From NCBI GenBank assembly GCA_907165065.1, contig OU015524.1:30876795-30940794 (forward strand): a stretch of 64,000 nucleotides of DNA, given 5' to 3'. Every line of letters begins with the position of its first letter. Position 1 is the first letter of the stretch. The notes beneath the pieces were generated by a model. It searched no databases, was not told the origin of the DNA, and saw only the letters and a program-made list of their open reading frames with translations. Source of the DNA: Caprimulgus europaeus. Its lineage: Eukaryota > Chordata > Aves > Caprimulgiformes > Caprimulgidae. Position numbers and translations under genes: made by a program. This document shows, one piece after another, positions 50,301 through 63,900 of the stretch.

Positions 50301-53300
50301 TCCATTTACCCATAAGCACCAGTCAGGGTGAGCAATGACAATGCAAGTTTCCCCATATTTAATCACAGATAGGTCACATTCTCTGCAACCCCCAGGTATT
50401 GTGCGAACTTTCTATTACCAGCAACAACTGTGCTTCTTCCAACAGTTTAGAGGGTATCAGTGCGTGGCTCCCCTCAACAGTCACTACTCCCTCTGTCTCC
50501 CTCCTCCCTTCCCAGCTGTCCCCACCTCTCCTCATTGCCTGTGGCAGCAGCAATAGCCCATTTTCTCTAGGCAAGACAATGGCACTTGTACAGATCTGCC
50601 TCAGACCACTCCGCTCATTCAGTAGCAGCAGGCACTACTTAGTCACGATCACAGTTGGTGACAGTGACCCATACACCAGGCAAAGGGAAACTGGAAGGGT
50701 GTATGTCCAGTTGGTGAAACAGCATAAAAACAGGTTCTATGGAGAAGGCACCACACCAGGATCTGCTCCCAGCATCGGCCTTTCAACTCCAGAAGGATTC
50801 TAGCTTAATGCCTTGCAGGACTCTGCTGGGCACCACATAGAGCCAGGGTAGTGCAGGGAGAGTCACACTGAAGGACAGAATTTTTCCCGAGTAACATTCA
50901 TGCATTTGCTACCATTATTTGTTAAGAGTTGTTAAACAACACCTAGGATCCAGACATCTAACTCTGGCCCTAACTATGTATGTGTGAGACCCCCCCCTAC
51001 ATAGTCCATGCAGCTGTAGAGTAGTCCAATATACTCAGAAATCCTAAACTCTCTCACATAAGGAGAAAACAATTTTGAACTGCATCATCCACACTGTCCT
51101 AAATGGCCCTGGTTCGTTTGCCTGCTGATCCTTTGTTTTAAATTATCCAAAATATCTCTAGGCTAATGAGGACCATGTGCCAGGGATACTTGATTTAAAA
51201 AGGAAAAAAAAAAAAAAGGAAGTTGGTGTTGTGGCATGTAGATATTAAAAAAATAAATCAAATAAAACTTGGCATTGTAAATGGAAATCAATGGACTGCA
51301 AAATTGTATTTGTTCTAGCTGGCTTGAGTACTTGCCGAGTTCCAAGCTGTTGTCCCTTTGTGAGGAGAGATGGGGTCTGCTTCATTTCTACTTTGATTGC
51401 AAGGCTGTTGTGAAATAAGTCTTAGGCCTTTCCACCTTCAAAACAGTTTATGCATACAAGAGAAAAAAAATAATACCACAACACCCCACAAGACACAAAT
51501 CCTAGCTCTTGTTTACAGAGAGAATGAAGGGAGTATGGATATTTTGTCCGAAGCCATGAAGTAAGTTTCTGTTAGAGCTGAAATGTTTGGCCCCTGGTCT
51601 TATACTGAGAAATTCTGACTATGCCCCTCTTAAAATTCTTTCAGTATCTACAAAATGCAGGCAGCACAGTCCCTGAATAATAATAATTAATGATAAAGCA
51701 CTGTAGTGGATAGCAGGTATACAGTTGCCCTGTAATTCCATGTGACACCTGGCTAGCTGTAACTTTCCACTCAAGGCGCCTGGAGATGTCACAGGGGACA
51801 GTGCTCTTTGTCATCTGCATAACACTCAACTCTGCTGCTTTTCTGCAAATCTGATTCTTGATCTTTTTATAAATCTGAAGAAAACTATGTACGACCTAAA
51901 ACTCTGCTCAACTGAAATATTTACATATTACCATGTGGAACACAAAAAATATTCCTGTTATGAGCAGCCCATTATCACCAACATATCTACAAAATCTGCT
52001 TTCTGTCTTCTTCCCTATTCTCTAATGTTGATAATTATGATTATTGACATTACACATAGATACAAATAGCATTTTTACACATTCTCCTTGACTCTCAGTA
52101 CATATAATTTTCACACAAAAGCTAAGTTGTTTTAAGGATTTTTATCTGCTGAATTGCGTTGGTCAAAAGCCCTCCAAAACTCTTCCCAGAATTTTCACAT
52201 GTACAGTCCTGACAAATGAAGTTTTAATTTCATTTTCCAAAGACTGCGGCGTTTTGAACTCATCACCTTGAGGTTGAAGAAAGTTGTTTTCAAGCTAGAG
52301 GAGGTACAACTGGACAGGAAGACAGGGAACCAGAATAAGACCTGCCAGCTCTGACAACAGGATAAGGTGAAAGCTAAAAAGAGGAGACAAGTAAAACACG
52401 CACATCTTATTCTTTGAAGTCCAAACAGCTGATGCTTGAGGTTAGAACGATGCAGTAAGAGATTTTTAGGACAAAATACAAAGAATCTGGAGTTTGTGAC
52501 TTTTAACTCTCTGGGCTTCCAGCACTCTGTCTGCAGGAGGAGCCTATTCCAGCCACCAGGACTGTACTACCTTAAGAGTTGTGTCTTCCAAAACTGTTCT
52601 CTGAAAATTTCAACCTTATGGAGTGTGCTATGCAAAGCAGTTATCAAAAAATAGACACCAGGTCTGTCCTTGATATTAAATAGGATCATTTAGATTACTG
52701 CAATCAAATATTAAAAAAAGCATTCATTACAAATGTGAATTTACATCCCCTCAATTTTAGAAATTATCAGAAGAATATCTTATTTTAAATTATCATTCTT
52801 TAAGAAAGGCTTAAAAATTGAATTGATTGGAGAATAATAGCCTATCCAGCTCTTTGCTGCCTTCAGTTTTTGCATGTATTTATTACCAAAGTCTTTAAAA
52901 TAAGAATTTTTTCTTAATATATAGACCATTATTATTTTCAGCCCATATCAGTTACACAGCCCTGATCAGTTTGGGGGGAGAGTTATTTTGGGTTGTTTTG
53001 TTTGAGATGAGAATGCTGATGGAGTTGGGTAATTCCTCGCATCAGTTTTCTTGATTAACACAGAATGCATGAAGCCCTTTGTCCTTGAACTTTAACAACA
53101 AAGGCCAAACAAGAAGCGAGGAGTTTTGTTTGCAATTTCAAGTGTCTTTTGCTTGGAAAGCACTGTGCCCCAAGTCCCTCTCTCAGCTTTTCTTTGGGGT
53201 GACACTGCTGGGGCTTCTCCAGCTACACTGGAGCTTTATTGGCTCTCTCTCATCTTTCTGTCTCTGTTCTACCCCACCCAAGGAAATTGCTGCCTTCAAG

Positions 53301-56300
53301 TCGATGTCTACCTTAATGGGTGGATTAACCCTTAGCCAAACTACCCTGCTGCTCTGTTCAGATTCCTGAAAAGCCTTATGGGGAGCCTGTCCATCTTCAA
53401 TTGTTTCAGTTATCTGTAAGAGAAAGAATGGTCAATTATTCAGTTCTCACCTGAATGGTTGGCATCCATAGGAACATCAGCCCAAGCCTGCAAGACCCTA
53501 CTGAATCCTTTCTGAAACACTCTAAACTCAATCGTCCTTGTTTTAAATGCTGTCCCACCACTACTGCTGCTTGCTGAGAGAGCTGAGGCTCCAGTATCAT
53601 CCAGCCTAGCACCAGGGCCTCCCCACACTTTGTACACCCTGCTGTCATTTCCAGAGTCTGCTTTTCAGAACAAGAGGTATTAGGCCATGGGAACTATTTG
53701 GGGCTTGACTTTGCTGCTCCTGCTACTATCTCTGACTTTGAACTAGTATTATCTGTGATGGCTTTTTGTCTGTCTACGTCTTCCCGACTTGTAGCTAAAT
53801 GCTGCAGTGGAAATGCTGTTAAACAGGAACCTACCAAGAGGTTACAGAGGCTACAGAGAGGGAAATATGTGTTACAATGGTAAAGGAAAAGGCTATCTGC
53901 AACAGATGGACAAGCTCTGGCCATCAGCATAAAATGTACCTAGAGTGTACGCTGAACGAAAGGCGGATTATTTCTTGGGAATCATAGTCCTTCTCTTTGT
54001 CCTTTTTGGTTCAGTGGTTTCTTACTCTGTTTGTTGGCAAACTAATTTCCCTTATATTTCAGAGGAAATGTGCTGAATGGCAGATCACAGGCCAGCCACT
54101 CAGCTGATGCCAGGTGACATCTGTAGGTTAAGCTAAACCAAGTGATCTTTGGCCCCAGTAGAAGCAAAAGTCAGATATATATACACACACAAAGAGCAGA
54201 AAAAAAAACCAAACCAAACTCAGGCCACACCACTCCAAAGATTATAAGTAACTAAGCAGAGCAAAGGTCTATCCCTAAATGCTAAAGATCAGTGTAAGGG
54301 CTTTTTTATGGCTGATAACATACTGTGTCCCACTGTTAAGCTGAGGACTTTTTATAGCTGAACAAAACCTAACAATCAGCTTTTATCTAGTACATCTCAT
54401 AAAAGAAACGAGAAAGTGCTATACTAAGAAGGTCAATATTGTTATCTCCTCTCTGTTTCTCCAAAAGGAAAGCTGAGCAGCAGAGAGTGGAGGTAGGGTG
54501 CCTAAGGTGCTTTACTTAGAGGGGTGTAGGAGTGCAGAAGAAGACTTCTCTAGTCCAGATGTCAGAAACAAGTGTAAAAAGGCCAAACTTGCTTTACTTG
54601 GGCAGTTACACACATAGCCCTGCAACCCTGTTTATAGTAGGAATGTTTTCTAACCACTGCAAACACCAACTCAGCTCCACCGACTGTGCTGAGAGTGCCT
54701 GCAGCAGCCAGGACCACGTCTATGCTCAGGAACAGGCAGATGAACAAGTTCCTGCACCGTCAGCTGGAGTATGAAATTACAGCACTTCAGCTGCTTTGCA
54801 GGAGCAGCCACGCGCGTGCCCGGCCGCCGCTGCGGAGGCCAAGCCGCTCACCCTTCAATGAAGGGATGCAAACCATACTGGCACTGGGGAGGTGAGGAGA
54901 GCCAGGAGGAGGGATTTACTGAATCTATCACTGTTCAGCTATCCCAGCCAATGCATCCTTCCCACACTTCTGAAACTGCAGTGTCCCGCTGGGAGCTGGT
55001 GCCTGCAGCAGCAGTGCCCAAGGCAGACCCCTACGGTGTTTGCAGCTGTACAGGGCCAGTCCCTCTGCAGAGCAGTCTGAAGGAAAGAGCCCGTCTCCTG
55101 GCCTCGTGGGACTGCTCATTGACCCCACATCCTGCTCCTAACTGCTTTGGGAAGCAAGTAAATGACACAGCAACATTTATTGCTTGATTTAACATGAAAC
55201 TTGTGGAGCAATTAAATCCAGTGCAATAAACACAGGGGACTATGAAAGAGGAGATAACCACACACACACGGTGGGTGGCAGGTTCCTTTTCTTGGTCCTA
55301 GTCCGATCCTGTGCCTATGAGGAATGGATCATCCACCTGGGAAAAGCCTTGGCTGCACGTGCCTCTGGCCTGGCCTGCTGACCCTGGTTTCCTATGCGCT
55401 ACCAGGGAATGGAGAGTGAACCTCTTGCTGCAGAGTTCAGAGTTCTCCACCAGGGACAGAGGACAGGATCGTTCTCCCTTTCCTTCTACATGTGCAGGAA
55501 AAAAAACCACTCTCAGCATAACTCATTAACTCAAATTACCTTCCATTCTTATCTCACTCTGCTGGTTAAGTCACACTAACACCTTTCAGGAAGACTTTAA
55601 GAACCCTGCAAAGGTCCTCCAAGTGACTTTTCAGACTTGGTGGTGACCTGCCAGCACCCATTCCTTTGCTTGTTCAAGCAGCCTCAGCAAGGGAAGGTGC
55701 AGTGCAAGGCTCACCTCGTCAGTAAGGCAGCTCCATTTGCCTCTGGTTTGCCCTGCATGAATCACAAACTGTGGTTTCCACATTTAAATCCCATCGTGTG
55801 CAGCCAGCTACCCTGTGGGTCGTTCTGCCTTTCAGCTGTACGTGGGAAAAATCTAGAGGTAGTTAGTCTCCTGACAGTGATGTATATAGCAGACTGTGCA
55901 TCTATATGTTGTCATGGAGATGCCATGGGATACATCTGAGGGTTTTGCTGCTTGGGTTTCTTCTGTATTACACGTTTGTACAGAAATTAGGTTTTGATGA
56001 AAATATAGTATCTAAAGTTTTCCAGAGCATAAGTGGAACATAGATCTGTGTCAGAGCAGATCAGGTCACCTTATTCATGATAACTTGCATGGGCTTTCAT
56101 ATTTTCTTTTCCACTTAAATTGCTCCTGATTTCATATCTGCATAACATCACCAAGTTCAGAGAATTAAACCAGTCAAAAATAATTGACAGGAAAAAGAAG
56201 CAGGCCATATGTTTTAAAAGCAACAATTAAAAAATGCAAGATGACAGAATGTAATAAACTTCTGCAAATACAAATAACCAGTTGGAAAATTGCCCTTAAT

Positions 56301-57555
56301 AGTTAACCTGAGACATCTGAAACCTCTATCATTTTCCACCTTTACCTGATGTTTTTAAGGTGAGCAATTTTACTGCTTGTGCCCATCTTATAATTTTTTT
56401 TCTATTAATATTCTCATGAATGTAATAAAAGGTATTTTCAGTTGAACAGGGATATATTTTTTAATCTTTTAAAAGGAGAAAGAATTGTCCACGAAAGACA
56501 AACCACGTGGCCAGTGGAAATCCTATTCCAAATAGCACAGGAAATGCTTGCAATCAAACAGGCCAAGGGCCTATCAGCTAATTATGTAATCAGAAGCAAA
56601 CTTGAGAAGCCACCACCACAACCTGCAGATGATCTTCAATCTGAGCATTTTTTAAAAGCCATCATATTAGTCTTTCTACATAACATCCGTACAGTATGGC
56701 CTTTTCTATCTGTCCACAGAGTTAAACCTATTCAAGCTCTTGTGTAATTGTGCGAGATGAATTTTTCAATTGTACTTGGAAGTGACAGTCAGCTGTTGGC
56801 CTCCTTCTGAAGTTATTCAGATTTGAGATTACTCTAGAGAACCTGCTGCATTTTCATACCACTGCTAGTGCAGATCCACTGACTGAGAAAAGCTCCCTTG
56901 TGTCTGTTGACATGAATAATCCCCAACATTTTTAATATAGGCTGCCTTTGCCAGTTGGCTGACACTTGTGCTATGCCATGAATAAAAGCTATTTGATGAC
57001 AGTTGAGAAATGGATGTGAGACACTTGCTGCTATATTTCCTCTGCTGTATGGGAGCTAGTCCCTATTGTTTATCATGTGCAGTAACATAAAGATGTTAAT
57101 GGCAACTTGAACGCAGCCAATGATGATGTGGTAGTGCAAGGCAGTATAGCGAAGTGAGACCCAAAACCTCTTCTAATAGCCTGCTTCTAATTACATTCTT
57201 CAAATGGCTTTGCAGCCTATAAGAAGTTTAAGTCGCTGTGAGTTTAAGTAACATGCATCTTTATACATTTACGTAGCTAGATCACCCAAAGTCTGCCTTC
57301 ATGTCAACATGGAAAAGATTCCGCTTATTACCTAGCCAGAGAAAGTTAAGTTTCCTGTGTGTCATATAAGCAACAGGATTAATAATGAATGGTTACTTAC
57401 CAGCAACTGCTGCTCTTCAAAAGACCCTTGTCTCTGTGGGATGCGTGCTGTAGGAGAACCACAAATTCCTGGTGTGAAGAACATGCACTCCAGGAAAGGC
57501 ACATGGGATAACAGCTCAGGTGCCTCTGCATGAGCGCGTGTGGGGTGTTATCACT
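47389..57555. other. Intergenic DNA, no gene recognised
   Basis: About 10 kb of mixed composition. Small features are a palindromic CRE (48632-48639), an 8-bp tandem (CTGACAGC repeated, 50278-50297), an A14 run (51204-51217) and an AT/AC microsatellite (54175-54190). Open frames such as 50399-50803 (134 codons), 54771-55187 (138 codons) and 56442-56747 (101 codons) have no recognisable domains. Confidence 0.55.
48632..48639. promoter_or_regulatory. Perfect palindromic CRE (TGACGTCA)
   Basis: Full 8-bp CREB/ATF consensus in otherwise CpG-poor DNA about 14.7 kb upstream of the CALM2 start. A single motif can occur by chance, so enhancer function is only a possibility. Confidence 0.35.
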
Positions 57556-57950
57556 AGCAAGGAAGGAAAAGATAGGGATTTAAGGTAGAGTTGACAGAAT
57601 GAGGGGAAAAATGTCTGCCTATAGAAAATGGGAGATGGACTGAGGTGTCAGAGGAGTGTGAAGAAAAAAGCAAGACTGAACTATCCAAGAACAAGATAAA
57701 ATGGGGAGAAAGGAGGGATGACTGGGAGAGTACAGGCAGGAGTAGGTGTGGGAGGAATGAGATCAAAAGCAAAGTAACACTGGGAGGGCCTTGAAGGGCT
57801 AAATAGGGAGATTTAATTGGAGGCTGAAAGAAATGGGCTGGTGTGCCACAGCTGTGGGATTTTTGGCAGGAGACTCCTGAACAAACTGAGAGGAAGTAAG
57901 TAAGAGGAGGGAAAGAAGGACAGACTGCTGCAGCATAGACATCTACTGCA
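57556..57950 (+). other. Purine-skewed tract
   Basis: About 400 bp in which the plus strand is strongly enriched in A and G, with many GGGAGA, GGAGGA and AAGAAA words. The reverse strand yields Ser/Leu/Pro-rich frames. No repeat family was recognised. Confidence 0.6.
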
Positions 57951-60900
57951 TGGAAAAGAGTCTTTTGAAGATGGACAGTAAAGAAAAGGTAGATTTAAAG
58001 AAGATTTAATACATCCTAATACTTTAGGAGACAAAGCTTACAGGTAACCTGTTAATACCCTTTTCTTACCAAAACAACCCCAAACAAACATGATGAAGTT
58101 GAAAGGACTATCAGGAAAAGACAGCACATGGTATACTCAGCAGGCAAAAGTCCTTAAAAATATATCTAGCAAAAAAAAAAAACCAACAAGAAAAGGGCTT
58201 TTATCCTCAAACAGAGCATTCACTTGATTCCATACCAAGCTGATCCCTACCCTGGGTTTTGTGCTTACTGATAAGTCATAATAAGCAGATTTACATGTTA
58301 GTCAAAGTTTTCTCTCCCACTTAAGTACTTATGAGAATTTCCTCTGAAAACCTGACGCAGCTGAGAGAGGCGCTGCCCTCTCCCCTGTTGTCAGATCTGA
58401 GCTGGAGCTGACAAAATGCACCTGCCGTAATGACTCACCAGTCATTACGACCCAGCACCTTCAATATAATGTTTCAAGCACCTGATATTAGCATGACACA
58501 GGCGAGCTCTGCCATCAGGTCTGGAGTTTCGCAGAGCATTGAGCTGTTATGGGGCACCTCAGACCTTCACAATGGGGCTTTGCACAAGGAGAGATGAGAT
58601 GTCAGTGCTTCATAGCAGTCTCTGGGAAAGTAAGGCCTGTGGTCTCCAGCAAAGGGCTGAGACAAGAATCTGCATGAAACCAGTTGAAGTAGCATGAGAA
58701 AAATTAGAAGACAGGGAGAATTATTTTCCCCCCAGAAGAGGGGAAAAAATGGTGTATGCACATAGAAGTGTCCTGGTAGTTACAAGGCGAGACACGGTAA
58801 CACAATGATGGCATAATTTCCAGATGATACGTTGAGCAGACCATGCTTTGGAAAGTTCTGTTAGCCAGATCAGCTTTTGGGATCTGTGACTAACAGCAAT
58901 GGGCCATAATAATTATTTTTTAAATGTCACTTCAAGCACAGTTTTCTCCTGATTATCACTAGAGCACATTTCTGGCACAAAGTACATCTGTACAGTATAT
59001 CCTGGTAGTATCTGAAGCTAGCACTCAGCTCTAGGCAAAGATGTTAAAAACAGTATATCATTTTGCTCTTGCAAGGGAGAATCTCACAATTAGGCCATCT
59101 GCTACCTTCAACACCAGCAACAGCTCATCCTCGTATTTGCTGATAGAACCAAGGCTGGCAACTATAGAGCAGCCCTTCCTCCCCATCCTTCTCCCAACCT
59201 CAACAGCTGTACTCCTGCCCACTGCACCACAGCTCCTCTCCTGCAGCACCAACCGGAGATTTCCTTCTTCACTCGAGAAGGGATGAGCTGCCACGGTGCC
59301 CAGCCATGTACCACCTGCCTGTGGCCCGTCTCTGCCCCTCTCCTTTTGTCCTGGCTTTGGCTGCCTTGAGCCATTGTCACTGCCCTTGGTGGAGAGGGCT
59401 GATGCTGATATTGCAGAGGATGGAGCTGTAGTTCCTCAATGGTGTGATGCTCATTTCCACATCATGTCAAGCAGTCACAGTCAGAAGAGAGCTGCCTCTG
59501 CACCTGGTGTGCCTGCTTCATGTAGCCTGAGCCTCCTTGGCTCAGGACAAACCTGCTTCTGAAGTAGTTTGAGCAAACGACTGATAGGCCACACTGATTT
59601 CAGCCTTCCTGCAGACAGGAAGAGAGGGTCTCATAAAACTGTGCCTCTACAAGTATCAGCACTCTTGTGCAGAGGTACCTACCCACCTTGCAATGCAGTG
59701 GTCAGCTGTGGTGGTGTGCAGCTCAGCACAGCTGGGCACCTTCACACTTCCATCAAACCCAGCTTCTCGCAGAGCCTGAGCAGCCCAAATCTCCACCTCT
59801 GCAGTACACCACAGCCCCCTGGGCTCCTTCTCCTGTGTGCTCCCTGCACAGCACAACACTGGCACCATGGCATGCCAACCACAGGTGCTCTGTGTTTGCA
59901 CATAGTTGGTCTTTCCATTCCCAGCCTGTGCCCTCACCCTTGCTGCACTCATCAGGCATCCTCCTATCCTCTGCCTCTCTGCAGAAGACAGCTCTCTTCA
60001 GTAGGCTGCTGGCAGGTACTGTGCCTGACTCATAATGGTTTTCTTTCTTTTAAGAAAGATGGGTATCTCTGAAGTTGGTAATTTGTATGTCTCTCAAACT
60101 CATAATCCTGTGATCCCTGCGATATTCAGCATCTGAGTTACTACAGCAGAGCGGCTGGATGCAGCAGCATGCTCGGAGGCTGAGAGCCAAGCTGGGAGCA
60201 GATAAACACGCTGCACATGCTTTATAAGGCACAGAGACCTGGAGCAACTCTGTGCTCTCAGATACAACGCTTTGCCTTCTTTCAACACATCAAGCACACT
60301 AGCGTGTTTTCAGCAGGAACCGAAGACTCGGTCACAAGAAGGATGACCTTGGACTTTGCTTCATGATTGCTTTTCCTCTGGCAGTTTTGCAGAAAGCTAA
60401 ATATTCATGCACTGTAATTAGCATGTGTTTCTTTAAGGGGGCTTGTTCTCTTAGTGCTAATCCAGGCTGAATTGCCGAGCGGAACAGCGTTTTGCTTACA
60501 GTGCTGGATGAATTCACCTGTGGGGCAGCTGCTTAGTGCAGGGGTCCCCGCATCACCCAAATGATGAAATGGGGCTTGCTCGGCTCATTTCGGTGAGCTG
60601 CGTTTTCCCCTTGCTGTGCTCTCCAGCTTGGGCAGACATTTGAAACGGGAGGTGGTCTGGGTCGATGGAGATGATGTTTGTCATGGGGAAGAGGACACGT
60701 TCGTGCTGCCAGGCAACCGGCTCTGCAGCGCCCGTGCCAATGGCTGCGAACACCTCTGCAGAGGCAGGCCTAAAGAAGGAGCGGCCAACCCAGAGCTGCT
60801 TGCTGCTGGGGGGCCCCATCACCCCATGGAGCCCAGGGGGTGGCACAGCTGCTCCCCCCGGGGCACCCATGGAGGCAAAGTGGGGAGATGGGGCTGTGCC

Positions 60901-63900
60901 CTCTCCCCTGCCCATCTAGGGGGGTCCCTTCCTAGGGGCCAGAGCAGTGAGGGGGCTAGGCAGCACTCCTGGGGAGCCCAGTACCTGCTGCACCTGTGGA
61001 GATATTCTGCTGTGCTTCCAGCTGTGGTTTTGGTCAGTGCTGCTCAGTAGTCACTGAGGAATATTCCCTTGCAGCACAGATCCAGGTGAGAGGCTGCTGT
61101 TTGCACAGCAGTGCTGTGGGGTCTGCAGGGGTGTCTGCAGAGCCCCCCATCCTCCCTCAGCACACATCCTTGGGTGCATGGGGCCGTTTCACCCCTTCTG
61201 CAGCAAGCTCGCTAGCCCTGCCCGCTCATCCCTCTCCATTCTCTGGCACAGCCTCACTGCAGGGCTGGCACAACCCAGGCCCTCCTTTGCTCACCAAATT
61301 TTCACCCTACATTTGCATCCTGAAGAAACAAATCCCCTCTCATCATTCTCTCTGCTGCATCTTCAGCCATCCCTGGCAGGGGTAAAAGGAGGGGAGAGAA
61401 GAGGGACCTCAGACTGGTGTGGGGAGGAGGTGCAACTGCTATTTCTGCTGATGGGCTCTGGGGGCAAGTCCTATACTCTACTCTTACTCTGGGTCATCAG
61501 TTTCTTTCCCCAAGCCCTGCTGCAATCTGTTACATGCAGCTTGTCAACTGAGGCTACAACAGATTTTACTCATGACAGATATGCACACACACACATACAT
61601 ATATGCATGAAAAACTCATTCGGAAGGATTAGGTAAATTTACCGTAGGGTGTGCAAAACAGCAGTGCCATCCCCTACAAGCATGCCCTTTGCTTACTAAT
61701 TTTGATAAATTACTTTGTTTTCTTCCAGTCTCTCACTCCAGGAATATTCTTGCAAAAAACAACATGGATGCTTTTGTATTGAGCATTTCAAGTTTTCATG
61801 CAGTGATAGTTAGGCCTCTACGATCTTACGTCTCCTGGGGAAACTTTTATTCAGATTTTCATTTAGTTTTTATTTAACAATTTAGGGGCAGATACCTGAA
61901 ATGCTGAGGAACACATCTTCTTCCATCCCACTGTGTCCTTCATGAGCAAGGTTTGGCTGTAAGTCCAGTGGGAGAGACATGACTTATTCAGAGACACGCA
62001 GATGATATGTATTCTGGCCACTTCGCACAGCTCAAACCCTAGAAATACCCATGTGAGGTGAGAGCAGGTGAAGCAAAAATGCAAGACTAGATAATTTATT
62101 GCAGCTCCCCCCTATGGTAGTTACAGATACATCTACACAGATGAAATGTTTGCAGAAGTTTGAACCTGGGGATTAGGCAACATGTCCCTCCCAGACCCCA
62201 GGAGCAATTTACTTGCAGCGTTGGGGCTAGATGCTGGATGCAGCGAGCAGAAGTGCAACAGTGGTAGTGAAGTGCAGTTCAGAAATGAGTTTGTTCTTGA
62301 AGCTCCTTCCCATTTTCCCTGAATTTCATCACTTCTGCTTGCAGTGAAGCAGGTGGCAAGGCTTCCCAATTCAGATGTCTGTAGGAGATGGAGCACTGTC
62401 TCCTCCAGTGACTGTGGGAGCAGGCGACCAAGCCTCTGCCAGCCCAAGCAGCCTGGACCGGGAAGCAGGCTCTGTTACAGTCGTGCACAACGCTGCCTGA
62501 TGATTCACTCCAACTCGCTTTTCATTCCCTTGGGAACACAGGAGGGAGGCAGGGAGCAGAGCAGCACCCTGCAGACCCAGATTCCTTATACCTAAGTTTA
62601 CCCTTTTAGCAAGCCTATGCCTCTACTTAAGGGAAGTACAGAAAACCTGTCAGAATAAACACCAGTAAGGATTATCTTTAGGCGGTTGAAGCAAGGTTTT
62701 AGACTACTGCCTCGAACGCTCATCAGTCCTAATAAAAGGTGAGGGGTGAGCCTGAGGGCTGTCATGCAAACTGGGCAAGCCATGGCGATGTGCTACCAGT
62801 AGGCCACTGGGCTGGCAAGGAGACAGCTTTTTTAGCAGAGTAAAAATACCTGATTTTAACAGCCAGCATGCTGGTTTGTGTATGCATAATTTGCTGCGAT
62901 CATGCTATAAATCAAGATGAGACTGCTAAAATTATGTATGACCTCATTTGATAGATTATCTAATAAGGAATTTGCTAATGCAGTTTATCACTTAAAAAGC
63001 CATACGACTGCTAAGGATGAGTACTTTGCTGCAGCACATTTAAACCTAATTGTCAGAGGAGAAAAGCAAGCGGATTTCAGAGGTGAGTTAGAAGAGCATC
63101 CTTATGAGGATGATGTCTTCACTAAATCAGTGGTGCAATGCAGCAAGCAGGGTGGAAAGGAGTCTCCTCTGGATAAAGGTACAGAAAGCTGCTAGACAAG
63201 GCTGCGCTGTGTGAGAATACTGTGTGGACTCACTGACCAGGAGAGCCTTCATAAGTGTAAATAGTTATATCCTAATGGGCATGCCTAATTTTATTGTTTG
63301 ATCTAGTGCTGTCTTTTTATTTTTATGAGATTTCAGTTCTGGTTCACTGTCTTGCAAGCAGATCTAAAATCCCTGATACATGGAAAGAAACTAGCAGCCG
63401 AAACCTCTAGCTCTAACTTGCTATTCTGGTTATCATGCTTGTCAGAATGAAAAGAGTAATTGTTTTGCTGCTATATGTTACCATAAAATATTTTTGTTCT
63501 TCCAGTCCTGTGACTCATTTAAAAAGACTGAACATCACTTCCACGTACACAAACAGAACTAAAAAGCAGCTCAAGCCAATGAAACAAAGCTTGTTTTGCA
63601 GGTTTGTTAACCTCATATTCTGTTCCAGTCCCAAATTTATGATTATTATAAATGCCATTTTCTTTACTGATGATTTTCTAAAGCTCATTCTGGGGTCTGA
63701 ATGCCCATATAAATTCCCTGGATGTATGATACTGTTCAAAGTCTCCGAGATAAACATTAAACCTTCTCACAACTCAGTGTGTGGGGGGGGTGGGGGAGGT
63801 GTTAGAGAAGTGATGATTTTTAACTCCATTTTAGGTGTGGGCAAAATGAGGTAGAAACATGAAAGAGCTTACAAAAGGCCACACAGAAAATGGTAATCAG

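Noticed and set aside
50399-50803. 134-codon plus-strand frame
   Set aside because: No recognisable family and no splice-flanked neighbours. One of many frames of this size in the window.
59569-60072. 167-codon plus-strand frame
   Set aside because: Ser/Cys/Leu-rich with no domain or conserved motif. The opposite strand and other frames in the same patch are also open, which points to base composition.
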